Part shown: positions 1-9,648 of the stretch, one piece after another
Layout: each line of letters starts with the position of its first letter
How positions within the stretch are numbered: position 1 is the first letter of the stretch
From: Bacteroidia bacterium
GTDB lineage: Bacteria > Bacteroidota > Bacteroidia > CAILMK01 > JBBDIG01
Assembly: GCA_040880525.1 (NCBI GenBank)
Contig: JBBDIG010000042.1
Location: forward strand, 1 to 64,000
Direction: 5' to 3'
DNA length: 64,000 nt
The notes under the pieces: model-generated
The model's database searches: none
Told to the model about the DNA's origin: nothing
Seen by the model: only the letters and a program-made list of their open reading frames with translations
Translations under genes and position numbers: made by a program

Positions 1-59
1 GATTCGAACCGCTGTACGAGGTTTTGCAGACCTCTGCCTAGCCACTCGGCCACGGTACC
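1..59 (-). tRNA. tRNA-Cys (GCA), 3' end cut by the window edge
   Basis: Read on the minus strand this begins with the acceptor strand GGTACCG, followed by a D-arm (GCCGAGTGGCTAGGC), an anticodon stem GAGGT/ACCTC closing the 7-base loop CTGCAAA (anticodon GCA, cysteine) and the start of the T-arm with GGTTCGAATC. The 3' half of the T-arm and the acceptor lie outside the window. It lies downstream of rsmG on the same strand. Confidence 0.95.
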
Positions 60-129
60 TTTTTGTTAATGCGAATGCAAAAATAGCGAATATCTTTCCT
101 AAATGCTGGCCATAATTAAAGATTGCCGG

Positions 130-753
130 CTACAGTGCCACATGCACAACATTCTTTGTCTGAAAATATTCTTCATCAAAATAATCGGAAATGGGATAAA
201 CCATTACCCGCGCACGCTTTGGCAGCGCCCGCAACTCATCACTCAGGTCACCACCTTTGAGATAGAGGACGCCATTATACAGATGATTAAAAGAGGCTGT
301 AATGATCTTGTCGCGGACAAGGTTGCAGAACTCCGGAAGCCGTGTAACTGCCCGGCCTGTAATGAAATCGAATTCATCCTCAACCTGCTCCACCCTCGTT
401 TGCGCTACCTCAACATTGCCAAGTTCCAGGCGGGCCACCAGGTCTTTGGCCACCTTCACTTTTTTACCAATTGAATCTACTAAAAGAAAATGGCTGCCGG
501 GGAAAAGTATGGCCAGCGGCAAACCGGGAAAACCGCCTCCTGTGCCCACATCCATTATTGTAGTGCCACCCTTGAAACTAATAATACGGGCAATGGCGAG
601 GCTGTGCAGAATGTGCCGCTCCATCAGGTTCTCAATATCCTTGCGGCTTATCAGGTTGATCTTTTCGTTCCATTCCTTAATGCCGGTTTCGAGCGTCTGC
701 AATTGCTGTTGCTGTTTGTCCGTAAGGCCGGGAAAGTATCGGGTTATTTTCAT
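130..753 (-). CDS. rsmG: 16S rRNA (guanine-N7) methyltransferase RsmG (GidB)
   Basis: A 207-residue cytosolic SAM-dependent methyltransferase that, in the family, methylates N7 of G527 in 16S rRNA. Visible: the N-terminal region with LISRKDIENLMERHILHSL, typical of GidB, and the SAM-binding loop MDVGTGGGFPGLPLAI around residues 66-80, followed by VDSIGKKV at the second beta strand. The length matches the family. The ATG at 753 lies only 4 bases after the stop of the upstream glycosyltransferase gene, so the two are probably co-transcribed. No anomaly seen. Confidence 0.96.
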   Translation of the reverse strand: MKITRYFPGLTDKQQQQLQTLETGIKEWNEKINLISRKDIENLMERHILHSLAIARIISFKGGTTIMDVGTGGGFPGLPLAILFPGSHFLLVDSIGKKVKVAKDLVARLELGNVEVAQTRVEQVEDEFDFITGRAVTRLPEFCNLVRDKIITASFNHLYNGVLYLKGGDLSDELRALPKRARVMVYPISDYFDEEYFQTKNVVHVAL

Positions 754-757
754 GTGC

Positions 758-1879
758 TCACCAGTTGGATGGCTTTCGGCTCACCATCATAAACAACCCT
801 AACAGCGGGTAGAGAAACAATTGGAAAAGTATATCCAGCAACATCACCCACCAGGCCATGAACATCATTTTCAGCTTTTTAAGTGATAAAACAATAATGA
901 CAGCCCGGCTGAGGAAAACTCCGCCAAAAATGGCAGGCACGATATAATTCTGCGGATCGGCCACCATGACCGCAGCAAACAGCGCATAAAACAGGAAATT
1001 GATCCACCAACTCATCAGCAGGATCGCCCGGTGCTTTTTACGATAAAACTTTCCACTCGTAAGGTGCCGTCTTTTCTGGTACATCCACTGCGAAAAGTTT
1101 TCCTTCGGTTCGCTCAGAATATGGGTTTCGGGGCAAAGTTCAATAGCTACGTTCTCCTTGGTGGCGTGCTGATTCACGAAAAGATCATCATCCCCGGAAG
1201 CAACGCCAAGATGATTGGCAAAGCCTTTCCCACTGAAAAATAGCGAGCGCTTATATCCCATATTACGACCCACGCCCATATAGGGCATTCCGGCCAGCGC
1301 AAAGGAAAAATACTGGAATGCCGTGTGGAATGTTTCATATTGGATCAAAGTATTGATCAGATTTCCTTTTCGCATGTAGGGCGAGAACCCAAGCACTATG
1401 TCCTTTTCCTGTAGATTGCGTTGCATCAGCTTCAGCCATTGTTTGTCTCGCGGACGGCAATCAGCATCTGTAAATAGCAGGAATTCGTGATTGGCCCTTT
1501 TGATGGCCAGGGTCAATCCCAGCTTTTTCCCCTTGAAGTCGTGAATATGCTCCTCTACCTGAACCACCTGAAGGTGTGGATATTTCGCGCTGAGTTCTTC
1601 CAATAGTTCACGGGTGTTGTCAAAGGATTTGTCATTTACCACAATTACCTCGTAGCTCGAATAATCCTGCTCCAGAATGAGGGGCAAATACCTGCTCAGA
1701 TTCCGGGCCTCGTTCTTTGCACTGATAATTACCGAGACGGGCATTTCTCGTATCTGCGTATCGCAATCTACTTTGAACAGCGGCAGCCTGATGAAGAAGA
1801 AAAACAGAAAGATAAGTTCAGCAACCGAGACAACAAAAAATGCGATTTCGAGGATTTCAGGCCAGTTCAGCAAGGGCAT
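758..1879 (-). CDS. membrane-anchored family 2 glycosyltransferase
   Basis: 373 residues. An N-terminal hydrophobic segment (about 8-32) is followed by a GT-A domain starting PVSVIISAKNEARNLSRYL, with VIVVNDKSFDNT and the metal-binding FTDADCRP around residue 135. A QKRRHL motif near residue 265 resembles the QxxRW acceptor motif of processive family 2 enzymes. At least two further membrane helices lie in the C-terminal 90 residues. By family it transfers a sugar from a nucleotide sugar at the inner membrane; donor and acceptor cannot be read. It is upstream of rsmG with a 4-base gap, which gives no functional hint. ATG start at 1879. Confidence 0.85.
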   Translation of the reverse strand: MPLLNWPEILEIAFFVVSVAELIFLFFFFIRLPLFKVDCDTQIREMPVSVIISAKNEARNLSRYLPLILEQDYSSYEVIVVNDKSFDNTRELLEELSAKYPHLQVVQVEEHIHDFKGKKLGLTLAIKRANHEFLLFTDADCRPRDKQWLKLMQRNLQEKDIVLGFSPYMRKGNLINTLIQYETFHTAFQYFSFALAGMPYMGVGRNMGYKRSLFFSGKGFANHLGVASGDDDLFVNQHATKENVAIELCPETHILSEPKENFSQWMYQKRRHLTSGKFYRKKHRAILLMSWWINFLFYALFAAVMVADPQNYIVPAIFGGVFLSRAVIIVLSLKKLKMMFMAWWVMLLDILFQLFLYPLLGLFMMVSRKPSNW

Positions 1880-1895
1880 AGCGTATAATTTGCAG

Positions 1896-1903
1896 CAAAG
1901 CTA
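1896..1903 (-). promoter_or_regulatory. Bacteroidetes-type -7 element for the glycosyltransferase-rsmG unit
   Basis: On the minus strand the sequence reads TAGCTTTG, an exact match to TAnnTTTG, 16 bases upstream of the ATG at 1879. A TTG lies 16 bases further upstream (minus strand, around 1920-1922), slightly short spacing for a -33 element. Motif match only. Confidence 0.45.
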
Positions 1904-1975
1904 AAGCAAAAGCCAACCGCAACGATTGAAGAAATCTCCCAATTATTTACGAGCGCCTATCTCCTGTCGGTGTCA

Positions 1976-1983
1976 TATTTTTG
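1976..1983 (+). promoter_or_regulatory. -7 element directly before the DUF2279 gene
   Basis: TATTTTTG matches TAnnTTTG and ends 5 bases before the ATG at 1989. Transcription would begin at or next to the start codon, which suggests a leaderless message. No clear -33 TTG was found, so this is tentative. Confidence 0.35.
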
Positions 1984-1988
1984 AAGCA

Positions 1989-2951
1989 ATGGATTTAACA
2001 ATTCTCCGCGTCCTGTTTCTGATGTTCGTCTTGGCTTCCCCATCCCTGTTGTACTGCCAGTCTCCGCATCCCGATACCTTGAGTCTGCAATTACAGGAGG
2101 AGGATGTTTCTCCAACTGATACCGGCTATCATCCGGGCCGTGCAAGGCTGATAGCGGTTACCGGAGTTGCCCTCTATGCCGGAACGCTCATCGGGCTTAA
2201 CGAACTATGGTACAAGGATTTTGGCCGTAGCCGATTTCATTTATTTAATGACAGCCGCGAATGGCTGCAAATGGACAAGGCAGGACATGTGATTACCGCC
2301 TATCACGAAAGCTTGCTTGCCTATAAAGCCTGCAGGTGGAGCGGAGTGTCTGAAAATAAGTCCGCCTGGATCGGTGGCATTGCCGGTTTTGTACTTCAAA
2401 CTCCCATTGAAATACTGGACGGCTTCTCTGAAAAATGGGGCTTTTCATTGAGTGACCTGGCTGCCAATGCCGCAGGTTCCGTTATTTTTATTTCGCAGCA
2501 ACTGGCTTGGCAGGAACAAAAAGCTGTGCTCAAGTTCAGCTTCTCACCCACAAAATATGCACAGCATCGCCCCAACACCCTGGGAGACGGACTGATGCAG
2601 GAAATGCTGAAAGATTACAACGGGCAAACCATCTGGCTCTCCGTTCCGATTGCCGAATTCACTCCGAAGAAATGGCAAGTGCCGCCCTGGCTTTGCTTGT
2701 CAGCCGGATATGGCGCTGAAGGCATGATTGGCGCCATAGCCAATCCTGCCGAAGTGAATGGAAATCCTGTTCCGCCTTTTCCGCGCTACCGCCAATATTA
2801 TCTCAGCCTGGATGCCGACCTGGCCGGCATTGAAACAGGAAGCAAAACATGGAACACGGTTTTGGATGTAATTTCTTTTATTAAAATACCGGCTCCTGCT
2901 TTGGAATTAAATAAGGAGGATGGAATAAAAATGCATCTTTTACAATTTTAA
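1989..2951 (+). CDS. DUF2279-family exported protein
   Basis: 320 residues starting MDLTILRVLFLMFVLAS, a signal peptide probably cleaved near LLYCQ. The body contains WLQMDKAGHVITAYHES, GIAGFVLQTPIEILDGFS and WGFSLSDLAANAAG, which I recognise as the DUF2279 signature (conserved D-KAGH and DGFSxxWG motifs near a hydrophobic helix). Function in the family is unknown; a periplasmic or outer-membrane-associated place is likely. An in-frame TTG at 1926 would add 21 residues but breaks the signal peptide, so the ATG is preferred. Divergent from the glycosyltransferase gene. Confidence 0.75.
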   Translation: MDLTILRVLFLMFVLASPSLLYCQSPHPDTLSLQLQEEDVSPTDTGYHPGRARLIAVTGVALYAGTLIGLNELWYKDFGRSRFHLFNDSREWLQMDKAGHVITAYHESLLAYKACRWSGVSENKSAWIGGIAGFVLQTPIEILDGFSEKWGFSLSDLAANAAGSVIFISQQLAWQEQKAVLKFSFSPTKYAQHRPNTLGDGLMQEMLKDYNGQTIWLSVPIAEFTPKKWQVPPWLCLSAGYGAEGMIGAIANPAEVNGNPVPPFPRYRQYYLSLDADLAGIETGSKTWNTVLDVISFIKIPAPALELNKEDGIKMHLLQF

Positions 2952-3299
2952 TAAATTTTGAATTTATAATTAACCATTTTATTTTTAGACTATAAAGACA
3001 CACTAAATGATTCCCGTCTGGTCAAAAGGCCAGGAATTGGTTATTAGTCGTCCGTGGGTTTGGAGCCCTCTGACGGCTATACAGTCAGGGGGAAAAATAA
3101 GGTTAGGTTGCTTTTATTTTTCCTGTTACTAAGGTTTTTAAAAAAATGAAAATAAGACCAGGACTACTCGCTTCAGTACCTGTTCATCCTGCATTAATTT
3201 CATTAAAATAACAGTATATCCAAAATTATAAATAAAACTCCTTATTGAAAATTTATAAACAGAATTAAAAAATCCTGTTCAGTCATAAAATTCTAACGC
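2952..3299. other. 348-base gap with two or three hairpins and no gene
   Basis: AT-rich spacer between the DUF2279 gene and a convergent lipoprotein gene. A 6-bp hairpin with an AAAA loop lies at 3018-3033 (CTGGTC/GGCCAG). A 9-bp hairpin (CCCTCTGAC/GTCAGGGGG, with one G-T pair) lies at 3066-3092. An AT-rich stem of about 8 bp followed by T-rich DNA spans about 3093-3122. This could be a termination region or a small structured RNA. No reading frame worth calling. Confidence 0.4.
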
Positions 3300-4109
3300 T
3301 TATTGCTGTTGGACGTTCAGCTCTGGTAACACATCCTCCGTTGCGTTTTCTGGTTTGATAAATAAACTATCCTCCATGTTTATGAAAGAAATGCTGCCAA
3401 GCCTGAGATGAGACAGGGCTTTTGTTACGTCCGCTTTCTCATTCCATTCCCACAACCTCCATTCCGTGGCAACCGGAATTTTATTGACCATCACAAACTC
3501 ATCGTATATTAAAGCGTGTGGATCATCCTCAGCATTCTCTTCCGGCTTACCATAGGTTACGATGTAAGCCAATGCTTTTAATCGTTTCGTTTCCTGATCC
3601 ATGTATGCAATGTACCAGTCATCCGGGGTATCACCTACTCCTTCATCAAAGGTCAATTTAGCAGCAGGAAGTTCGGCTCCCTGCAAAGTACGGGTTCCAA
3701 GATCCGTCAAATGTGAGCCGGGATCGTTGAGCTTATAAGGTGCAGCCAGGAAGTAGGGCCACGTGAGCAAATGGAACCTTGCCTTTTGAAAACCGGTATC
3801 CGGCACCACCCACGCCTTTTCGCCATCAAATACAGCAATGCTGCCGTTGTCCAGTTCAAACCGTGATTTACTGCCGTTCGTCTCCATATACATCCACCCT
3901 GCGAACCGAACTTCTTCGCCTGAAAAATAAGCTATCCGTGTTTTTAGCACCTGCTCTTGTTGCCATGCTTCCTTCCTGTGTGCTTCCTCTATGGGATCAG
4001 CCCAGGCCCTGCCGTCAGCAGCAGCCGGAACCTTGTTATCGCCACCCCCGGCATCACAGGCCGTAAGCGCAATGAGCAATCCGAACCAAACATTTTTTAT
4101 ATTCTTCAT
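3300..4109 (-). CDS. putative lipoprotein, DUF6503-like or LolA-like fold
   Basis: 269 residues. The ATG at 4109 gives MKNIKNVWFGLLIALTACDA, a good lipoprotein signal with the lipobox cysteine at about residue 18. A longer frame would put extra charged residues before it and was not used. The body (SRFELDNGSIAVFDGEKAWV, then a region with WPYFLAAPYKL) looks like the LolA/LppX-type half-barrel seen in many Bacteroidetes lipoproteins of the DUF6503 type; that assignment is from memory and tentative. It is probably anchored in the envelope. No operon partner; both neighbours are on the other strand. Confidence 0.6.
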   Translation of the reverse strand: MKNIKNVWFGLLIALTACDAGGGDNKVPAAADGRAWADPIEEAHRKEAWQQEQVLKTRIAYFSGEEVRFAGWMYMETNGSKSRFELDNGSIAVFDGEKAWVVPDTGFQKARFHLLTWPYFLAAPYKLNDPGSHLTDLGTRTLQGAELPAAKLTFDEGVGDTPDDWYIAYMDQETKRLKALAYIVTYGKPEENAEDDPHALIYDEFVMVNKIPVATEWRLWEWNEKADVTKALSHLRLGSISFINMEDSLFIKPENATEDVLPELNVQQQ

Positions 4110-4347
4110 ACTATTTATTAAAGCAGATAGAGTGGAACAAAGATACTCGCTCCCGTTCCTTTGTTCCGTGCCGGGAACTTCGGGAGGCATTCTTTGAATC
4201 AAAACTATTTGTTACCATTGTATTTAAACGGGCTTGGCAGCTACAGGTCATTTTCGATCCTTTTTATCACTATATCAGGTTGTTGAAATTCCCGGGAAGA
4301 AAGCCTGAGAATGAAAAGTGCTGGTATCAAAATATATTTAGAGGAAG

Positions 4348-5268
4348 ATGAAGAAAAGATGGTTATCACAGGTACTGATCCTTACGGTTCTGTATATAAT
4401 CTTCGGTGGCATCTGGATTTTAATATCTGATCAGATGATGGCGGAAGTTTTCATTGATCCTCAAATGCTTATAAGCGGCCAAACGCTTAAAGGACTGTTT
4501 TTCATTGGTGTTACGGCCCTGCTGTTCTTCATAATTATCTCAGCATACCAGAGAAGAATTGATGCTATGAAAAGCCTCCTGGATAAGAAAAACCGGGACC
4601 TTAAGATATTCTTTGATCGAATGTCTCATGATTTGCGTGGGCCGGTAGCCACTATTCTTGGTCTTACAAACGTTGGAAAAAATTTTACGGAGAAAGAGGA
4701 CGTCCTGCATTTATTGGATCGGGTGGAACTGACGGCAAAAAAATCGGACAAAATCATTCAGGGACTTATAAAACTTACCGCTATCCTGGACCGGGAGGTG
4801 AGTCCTGAAATTATAGATGCCAGAACACTTATAGATGAGATCATTAAAGAAGAAAGACTGAGAACGATGGAGCAGGACTGGCCGGAAGTGCATAAAAAAA
4901 TTCCCGCCATTGCATTTGAAACCGATAAAAAGCTGCTCTCATTTGCCCTGCATGAGATTATCAAAAATGCGATTTTGTATCAAAACAAAACGACAGGCCA
5001 TGAGGTAGATATCAGCATTAAAGAGGTAAAGCGTAAACAACTGATCATCACCATTTGCGATACTGGCATCGGAATCAGCGCGAACCAGATGAAAAGGGTT
5101 TACGACCTCTTTTATCGCGGCTTGTCCAGCAAAGGGGCAGGAATAGGATTGTATACGGCTAATATGGCCATTGAAAAACTGCAGGGCAAACTGAATCTTG
5201 AAAACCGGCAAACCCAGGGGTCGGCTTTTACCATTTGGCTCCCCTGTCGCATCCATTCCCTTCAGTAA
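4348..5268 (+). CDS. small membrane histidine kinase
   Basis: 306 residues. Two N-terminal membrane helices (about 8-28 and 50-70) flank a short extracytoplasmic loop; there is no recognisable sensor domain. The H-box reads RMSHDLRGPVATILGL (His near residue 95). The ATPase domain shows an N-box (HEIIKNAIL), a G1 box (CDTGIGIS) and a G2 box (SKGAGIGLYTANMAI). The SHDLRGP form is shared with the PAS kinase at 29253-30512. No response regulator is adjacent, so it is an orphan; the substrate is unknown. ATG preceded by AGAGGAAG, a plausible ribosome site. Confidence 0.9.
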   Translation: MKKRWLSQVLILTVLYIIFGGIWILISDQMMAEVFIDPQMLISGQTLKGLFFIGVTALLFFIIISAYQRRIDAMKSLLDKKNRDLKIFFDRMSHDLRGPVATILGLTNVGKNFTEKEDVLHLLDRVELTAKKSDKIIQGLIKLTAILDREVSPEIIDARTLIDEIIKEERLRTMEQDWPEVHKKIPAIAFETDKKLLSFALHEIIKNAILYQNKTTGHEVDISIKEVKRKQLIITICDTGIGISANQMKRVYDLFYRGLSSKGAGIGLYTANMAIEKLQGKLNLENRQTQGSAFTIWLPCRIHSLQ

Positions 5269-5278
5269 TGCCCATCAC

Positions 5279-5312
5279 TTTGCTCCGGCTCCGTCCCTAC
5301 ACCTTACTTTTG
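5279..5312 (+). promoter_or_regulatory. fumC promoter
   Basis: TTTG at 5279-5282, a 22-base spacer and TACTTTTG at 5305-5312 match the Bacteroidetes housekeeping promoter pattern. The predicted start near 5318 leaves a leader of about 22 bases before the ATG at 5340. Confidence 0.6.
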
Positions 5313-5339
5313 TCCTGTTAAAATCAAGACAAAAGACAC

Positions 5340-6731
5340 ATGGAATATCGTACTGAAAAAGACAGCCTGGGTGAAGTTAAAGTGCCTGCCAAAAAATACT
5401 GGGGGGCACAAACCCAGCGATCAATAGAAAATTTTAAAATTGGTGGCCAGCAAATGCCAATGGAAATTATTCGTGGATTCGCCATTCTCAAAAAGGCGGC
5501 TGCACAAACGAATGTTGAACTTGGTGTACTCTCTCAGGAAAAGTCAGACCTGATCGGCAAAGTTTGCGATGAAATACTCAAAGGGAAGCATGACGAGCAG
5601 TTTCCGCTGGTGGTGTGGCAAACCGGCTCCGGAACGCAGAGCAACATGAATGTGAATGAAGTGATCGCCAACCGGGGCCACGTGTTGCAGGGCGGTGAAC
5701 TTTCTGATACGGGTAAAGTGCTTCATCCAAATGATGATGTAAATAAGTCGCAATCCAGCAATGACACTTTCCCTACGGCTATGCACATTGCCGTGTACAA
5801 AATGGTGATGGAGACCACGATTCCCGGGCTCAGAAAATTACGGGACGCGCTGAAGAAAAATGCCAGAGATTTTGACAACATCATTAAAATAGGGCGCACT
5901 CACTTTATGGATGCCACGCCTCTCACGCTGGGCCAGGAGTTCTCAGGATACCACTCGCAGGCAGAGCATTCGCTCCGCTGCATTGAGAATGCATTGCCCC
6001 ACGTGGCCGAACTTGCTTTGGGCGGCACAGCCGTGGGCACAGGATTAAATGCCCCAAAGCACTATGACAAGAAAGTGGTGGCGCGCATTGCCCGTCTGTC
6101 AGGATACGACTTTGTACCTGCGGAAAATAAATTCGAAGCACTGGCTGCTCATGATGCGATGGTGGAAATGAGCGGAGCTTTGAAACGCGCTGCCGTTGCG
6201 CTGATGAAAATTGCCAACGATATACGAATGTTAGCCTCCGGCCCGCGCAGTGGAATCGGGGAGATTATTATTCCTGCAAATGAACCCGGATCTTCCATTA
6301 TGCCGGGAAAGGTAAACCCCACCCAGCCGGAAGCCATAACGATGGTTTGCGCACAGGTGATCGGTAACGATACGGCAGTAACCATAGGAGGAATGAATGG
6401 CCAATTTGAGTTAAATGTCTTTAAACCTGTGATAGCTTTCAACGTGCTGATGAGCGCCCGGCTTATTGGAGATGCCTGCGTTTCATTCACAGAAAATTGT
6501 GTGGCGGGCATAGAGCCTGACGAAGCACGCATAGACCAAAATCTGCACAATTCGCTCATGCTGGTGACTGCGCTTAATTCTCACATCGGCTACGATAAGG
6601 CAGCCCAAATAGCCAAGAAGGCGCATCAGGAGGGAACTACCTTAAAAGCAGCCGCCACAGACCTGGGCATTCTTACAGAAGAGGAATTTGATAGATATGT
6701 GGATCCTGCAAGGATGGTGGGGAGAGATTAG
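5340..6731 (+). CDS. fumC: fumarate hydratase class II
   Basis: 463 residues, full length for the iron-independent fumarase that interconverts fumarate and malate in the TCA cycle. Visible: [17 protein letters not shown] near residue 98, the H-P-N-D-DVN-QSSND segment around 125-140, the TPLTLGQE region, and the family signature [11 protein letters not shown] at about 317-327 containing the catalytic serine loop. Single gene with its own promoter; the next gene is convergent. No anomaly. Confidence 0.98.
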   Translation: MEYRTEKDSLGEVKVPAKKYWGAQTQRSIENFKIGGQQMPMEIIRGFAILKKAAAQTNVELGVLSQEKSDLIGKVCDEILKGKHDEQFPLVVWQTGSGTQSNMNVNEVIANRGHVLQGGELSDTGKVLHPNDDVNKSQSSNDTFPTAMHIAVYKMVMETTIPGLRKLRDALKKNARDFDNIIKIGRTHFMDATPLTLGQEFSGYHSQAEHSLRCIENALPHVAELALGGTAVGTGLNAPKHYDKKVVARIARLSGYDFVPAENKFEALAAHDAMVEMSGALKRAAVALMKIANDIRMLASGPRSGIGEIIIPANEPGSSIMPGKVNPTQPEAITMVCAQVIGNDTAVTIGGMNGQFELNVFKPVIAFNVLMSARLIGDACVSFTENCVAGIEPDEARIDQNLHNSLMLVTALNSHIGYDKAAQIAKKAHQEGTTLKAAATDLGILTEEEFDRYVDPARMVGRD

Positions 6732-6786
6732 AGGATCGAAAAGCAATTTTATCATTAGCAGGGAAATCCTGTGAATACATTACGAA

Positions 6787-7779
6787 CTATGCGTCTATCA
6801 GCCTTAGATCGTACGCGTAACGCATGTAGTTGTAAAAGTAGTAGAGTAAAAATATGACCAGGAAAATAAAGGCCTCCCAGCGGTCCAGCTTAAAGTTTTT
6901 GCCTGTAAACATGGCCGTCAGCAGCAGGACGCTGGCTCCCAGCATTATATACATATCCACATTCATCACGGGGTCATAAGCCAGGGGGTGAATTATAAGG
7001 CTGACGCCCAGCACCAGCAGGATGTTGAAAATAGTGGAGCCTACAATATTGCCGACTGCGATATCACTTTTCTTCCTGAAAGCGGCCACTGCCGAGGTCG
7101 CCAGTTCCGGCAGGCTGGTGCCGGCAGCTACGATGGTGAGAGCAATTATCTGCTCGCTCATCCGAAAGTGGCGCGCTATGGTGATGGCACTATTCACCAC
7201 AAGGTCTCCGCCCCAAATCAATCCGCCCAGGCCAAGAATGCAGTACATAGCCGTTTTCCAGCGTGAAAGCATATCCACCGGATCTGTTTCGATGGCATCA
7301 TCCTGGGCAATGTGAAAAAATTCGTAAAGGTTGAAGATGATAAAAAATACGACCAGGGCTATTCCTTCAGCGAGGCCGAGAATATTGGAGCGGATGCCAA
7401 ACCAGCTATACTGATTCACCAGGAAGAGCAAAAGCAGGACAGCAAAGAGCATAAATGGAAACTCGCTTTTTACGGTCCTGGATTTCACCGCCAGCGGATA
7501 GATGAGGCCGCTGATGCCAAGAATTGCAAGCATATTAAAATTATTGCTTCCAATGACATTTCCAAAAACAATATCACTGCTGCCTTTTCCGGCTGCAATA
7601 ATGTTTACTACAAGTTCCGGGGTGGAAGTTCCGAAAGCCACTACGGTCATACCGATTACGATTTCGGAAATATTAAAGCGTTTGGCAAGTGAGGAGGCAC
7701 CCTTTACAAGCCACTCGGCTCCTACCAGCAACAGGACCATACCACCAACGAAAAACAGGATGTTCAGAAATACCGGCAC
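6787..7779 (-). CDS. calcium/sodium antiporter, CaCA family (YrbG-like)
   Basis: 330 residues with about ten membrane helices. Two inverted alpha repeats are clear: IVIGMTVVAFGTSTPEL with NVIGSNNFN in the N-terminal half, and ALTIVAAGTSLPEL with NIVGSTIFN in the C-terminal half. The paired acidic residues of GTSTPE/GTSLPE are the ion-binding sites in this family. It probably exchanges Na+ (perhaps with K+) for Ca2+ at the inner membrane. The start is a GTG at 7779; no ATG is available before the first helix. It may share transcription with purK-purE (about 30-base gap). Confidence 0.93.
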   Translation of the reverse strand: MPVFLNILFFVGGMVLLLVGAEWLVKGASSLAKRFNISEIVIGMTVVAFGTSTPELVVNIIAAGKGSSDIVFGNVIGSNNFNMLAILGISGLIYPLAVKSRTVKSEFPFMLFAVLLLLFLVNQYSWFGIRSNILGLAEGIALVVFFIIFNLYEFFHIAQDDAIETDPVDMLSRWKTAMYCILGLGGLIWGGDLVVNSAITIARHFRMSEQIIALTIVAAGTSLPELATSAVAAFRKKSDIAVGNIVGSTIFNILLVLGVSLIIHPLAYDPVMNVDMYIMLGASVLLLTAMFTGKNFKLDRWEAFIFLVIFLLYYFYNYMRYAYDLRLIDA

Positions 7780-7808
7780 CTAATGGTTTATATTAAAGAG
7801 TGAATAAT

Positions 7809-8297
7809 TTACAACTCAATTTCTGAATGACGCCTCACTTTATCCTTCAGGCTTTCCTTGAATTTTATGAGATGGTCTGCAACTTCGGGTTCCGAGGTAG
7901 CGACAATTTGAGCAGCCAGGATCCCTGCGTTTCGGGCGGCATCCAGCGCTACTGTGGCTACCGGCACACCTTCAGGCATTTGCAGGATGGACAACACTGA
8001 ATCCCAGCCGTCCAGGCTTTTGGCCGATTTGATGGGCACTCCGATTACCGGCAAATGCGTCAGAGAAGCCACCATGCCCGGAAGATGCGCTGCCCCTCCT
8101 GCTCCGGCTATGATCACTGACAGGCCGCGTTCCGCAGCCGATTTTGCATATTCAAACATCATCTCCGGTGTGCGATGGGCAGAAATTACCCGTATCTCAT
8201 GGCGCACCCCAAGTTCGGTGAGCACAAAGGCAGCATCCTGCATAATATTGAGATCGCTTCGGCTGCCCATTATAATTCCTACTAACGGATGGTTCAT
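7809..8297 (-). CDS. purE: 5-(carboxyamino)imidazole ribonucleotide mutase
   Basis: 162 residues, the class I PurE that converts N5-CAIR to CAIR in purine synthesis. [16 protein letters not shown] at the N-terminus, the SAHRTPE motif and [13 protein letters not shown] around residues 70-85 are diagnostic. The start codon overlaps the purK stop (ATGA), so translation is coupled, and purK supplies its substrate. Confidence 0.98.
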   Translation of the reverse strand: MNHPLVGIIMGSRSDLNIMQDAAFVLTELGVRHEIRVISAHRTPEMMFEYAKSAAERGLSVIIAGAGGAAHLPGMVASLTHLPVIGVPIKSAKSLDGWDSVLSILQMPEGVPVATVALDAARNAGILAAQIVATSEPEVADHLIKFKESLKDKVRRHSEIEL

Positions 8298-9436
8298 ACT
8301 AGTACCTTTAAGATTTTCTTGATTTGTTGTGCCTTTTCATGCGCTTCTTTCACGCTCAAATCTACTACTGTTACATGGCCCATTTTGCGTCCGGGCCGGG
8401 TTTCATTTTTCCCATACAAATGTAGTTTCACTCCGTCCATTTCAAGCGCCTCTTTAATGCCATGATAACTGGCCACACCTGAAACTTCCGGCTCCCCCAG
8501 CAAATTGATCATAACGGCCGGCATCATTAAGGAAGGGTTGCCCAGCGGCAAACCCAGGATAGCGCGTAGCAACTGCTGATATTGCGAAGTATGGCAGGCT
8601 TCAATGGTATGATGGCCGCTGTTGTGCGGGCGGGGCGCGCATTCATTTACCAGCAGTTCTCCGTTTTTATCAATAAACATTTCCACTGCCAGAATACCCA
8701 CAATCCCTAATTTATCAGCAACATCCTTGGCCAGGGTTACCGCCTCCTCTTGCTGCTTTTTGGTAATGTGGGCCGGAGCCACCAGGTATTCCACCAGATT
8801 GTATGCAGGATGAAATTCCATCTCCACCGGATCAAATGCCTGCATGTGTCCCTCAATATCCCGCGCTACAATTACAGAAATTTCCTTCTCAATATCCAGC
8901 ATCGCTTCCATTACGCTCGGCTCCTCAAATGTATCCTCAAAGTGTCCTTCTTCATAAATCTTAAATATGCCCCGACCGTCATATCCTTCCCGTCTTAATT
9001 TTTGTACATAAGGCATCTTTTCTCCAAACTCTTTTACTGAGGGCTTTCCTTTAATTAAGACAAAAGGTGCCGTTGGGATCTTATGCTTCTGATAGAACTG
9101 CTTCTGTTCGCCTTTGTCCTGAATGATGCGGATAACGGATGGTTGCGGATATACAGGGGTTCCTTCCTTCTCCAGTTTTTCGAGTGCCTCCACGTTCACA
9201 TTCTCAATTTCAATGGTAATCATGTCCACTGATTTTCCGAACTGATAAACAGTATCGAAATCCTGAAAACTGCCTTTGGTGAAACGGCTGCAGATACGGC
9301 TGCAAGGCGCATTGGCAGCAGGATCCAGCACATCTGCAGTAATATTGAGATCAATGCAGTCCTGAATGAGCATTCGTCCTAGCTGCCCTCCTCCCAAAAT
9401 GCCAAGCCTGAAGCCGCCAGAAAAGTAATTCTTCAT
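8294..9436 (-). CDS. purK: 5-(carboxyamino)imidazole ribonucleotide synthase
   Basis: 380 residues, ATP-grasp enzyme that makes N5-CAIR from AIR, bicarbonate and ATP. It opens with [15 protein letters not shown], carries [16 protein letters not shown] in the ATP-grasp region and [18 protein letters not shown] near residue 270. First gene of a purK-purE pair with a 4-base overlap. ATG at 9436 follows a GGGGGAA-rich ribosome site. Confidence 0.98.
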   Translation of the reverse strand: MKNYFSGGFRLGILGGGQLGRMLIQDCIDLNITADVLDPAANAPCSRICSRFTKGSFQDFDTVYQFGKSVDMITIEIENVNVEALEKLEKEGTPVYPQPSVIRIIQDKGEQKQFYQKHKIPTAPFVLIKGKPSVKEFGEKMPYVQKLRREGYDGRGIFKIYEEGHFEDTFEEPSVMEAMLDIEKEISVIVARDIEGHMQAFDPVEMEFHPAYNLVEYLVAPAHITKKQQEEAVTLAKDVADKLGIVGILAVEMFIDKNGELLVNECAPRPHNSGHHTIEACHTSQYQQLLRAILGLPLGNPSLMMPAVMINLLGEPEVSGVASYHGIKEALEMDGVKLHLYGKNETRPGRKMGHVTVVDLSVKEAHEKAQQIKKILKVLV

Positions 9437-9473
9437 AAAATTCCCCCGCCTTTTGTGATTGATGGATACGCGG

Positions 9474-9481
9474 CAAATCTA
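9474..9481 (-). promoter_or_regulatory. -7 element for purK-purE
   Basis: On the minus strand TAGATTTG matches TAnnTTTG exactly, about 37 bases before the purK ATG. No convincing -33 TTG at normal spacing. Motif evidence only. Confidence 0.4.
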
Positions 9482-9648
9482 ACTGAATAATGGCATTATA
9501 ATCCGGTTGTTCATAATGTCCACCTGGTCTTTTCATATTCTGAAAACAGCTCATTTTTGAAACTAAATGTTTTTAAACAATCCAAGAATATTGGCGTTTT
9601 TCAACTAACAATTTCTCTCATGCAAACCAACTTAAAAATTCAGGTATT

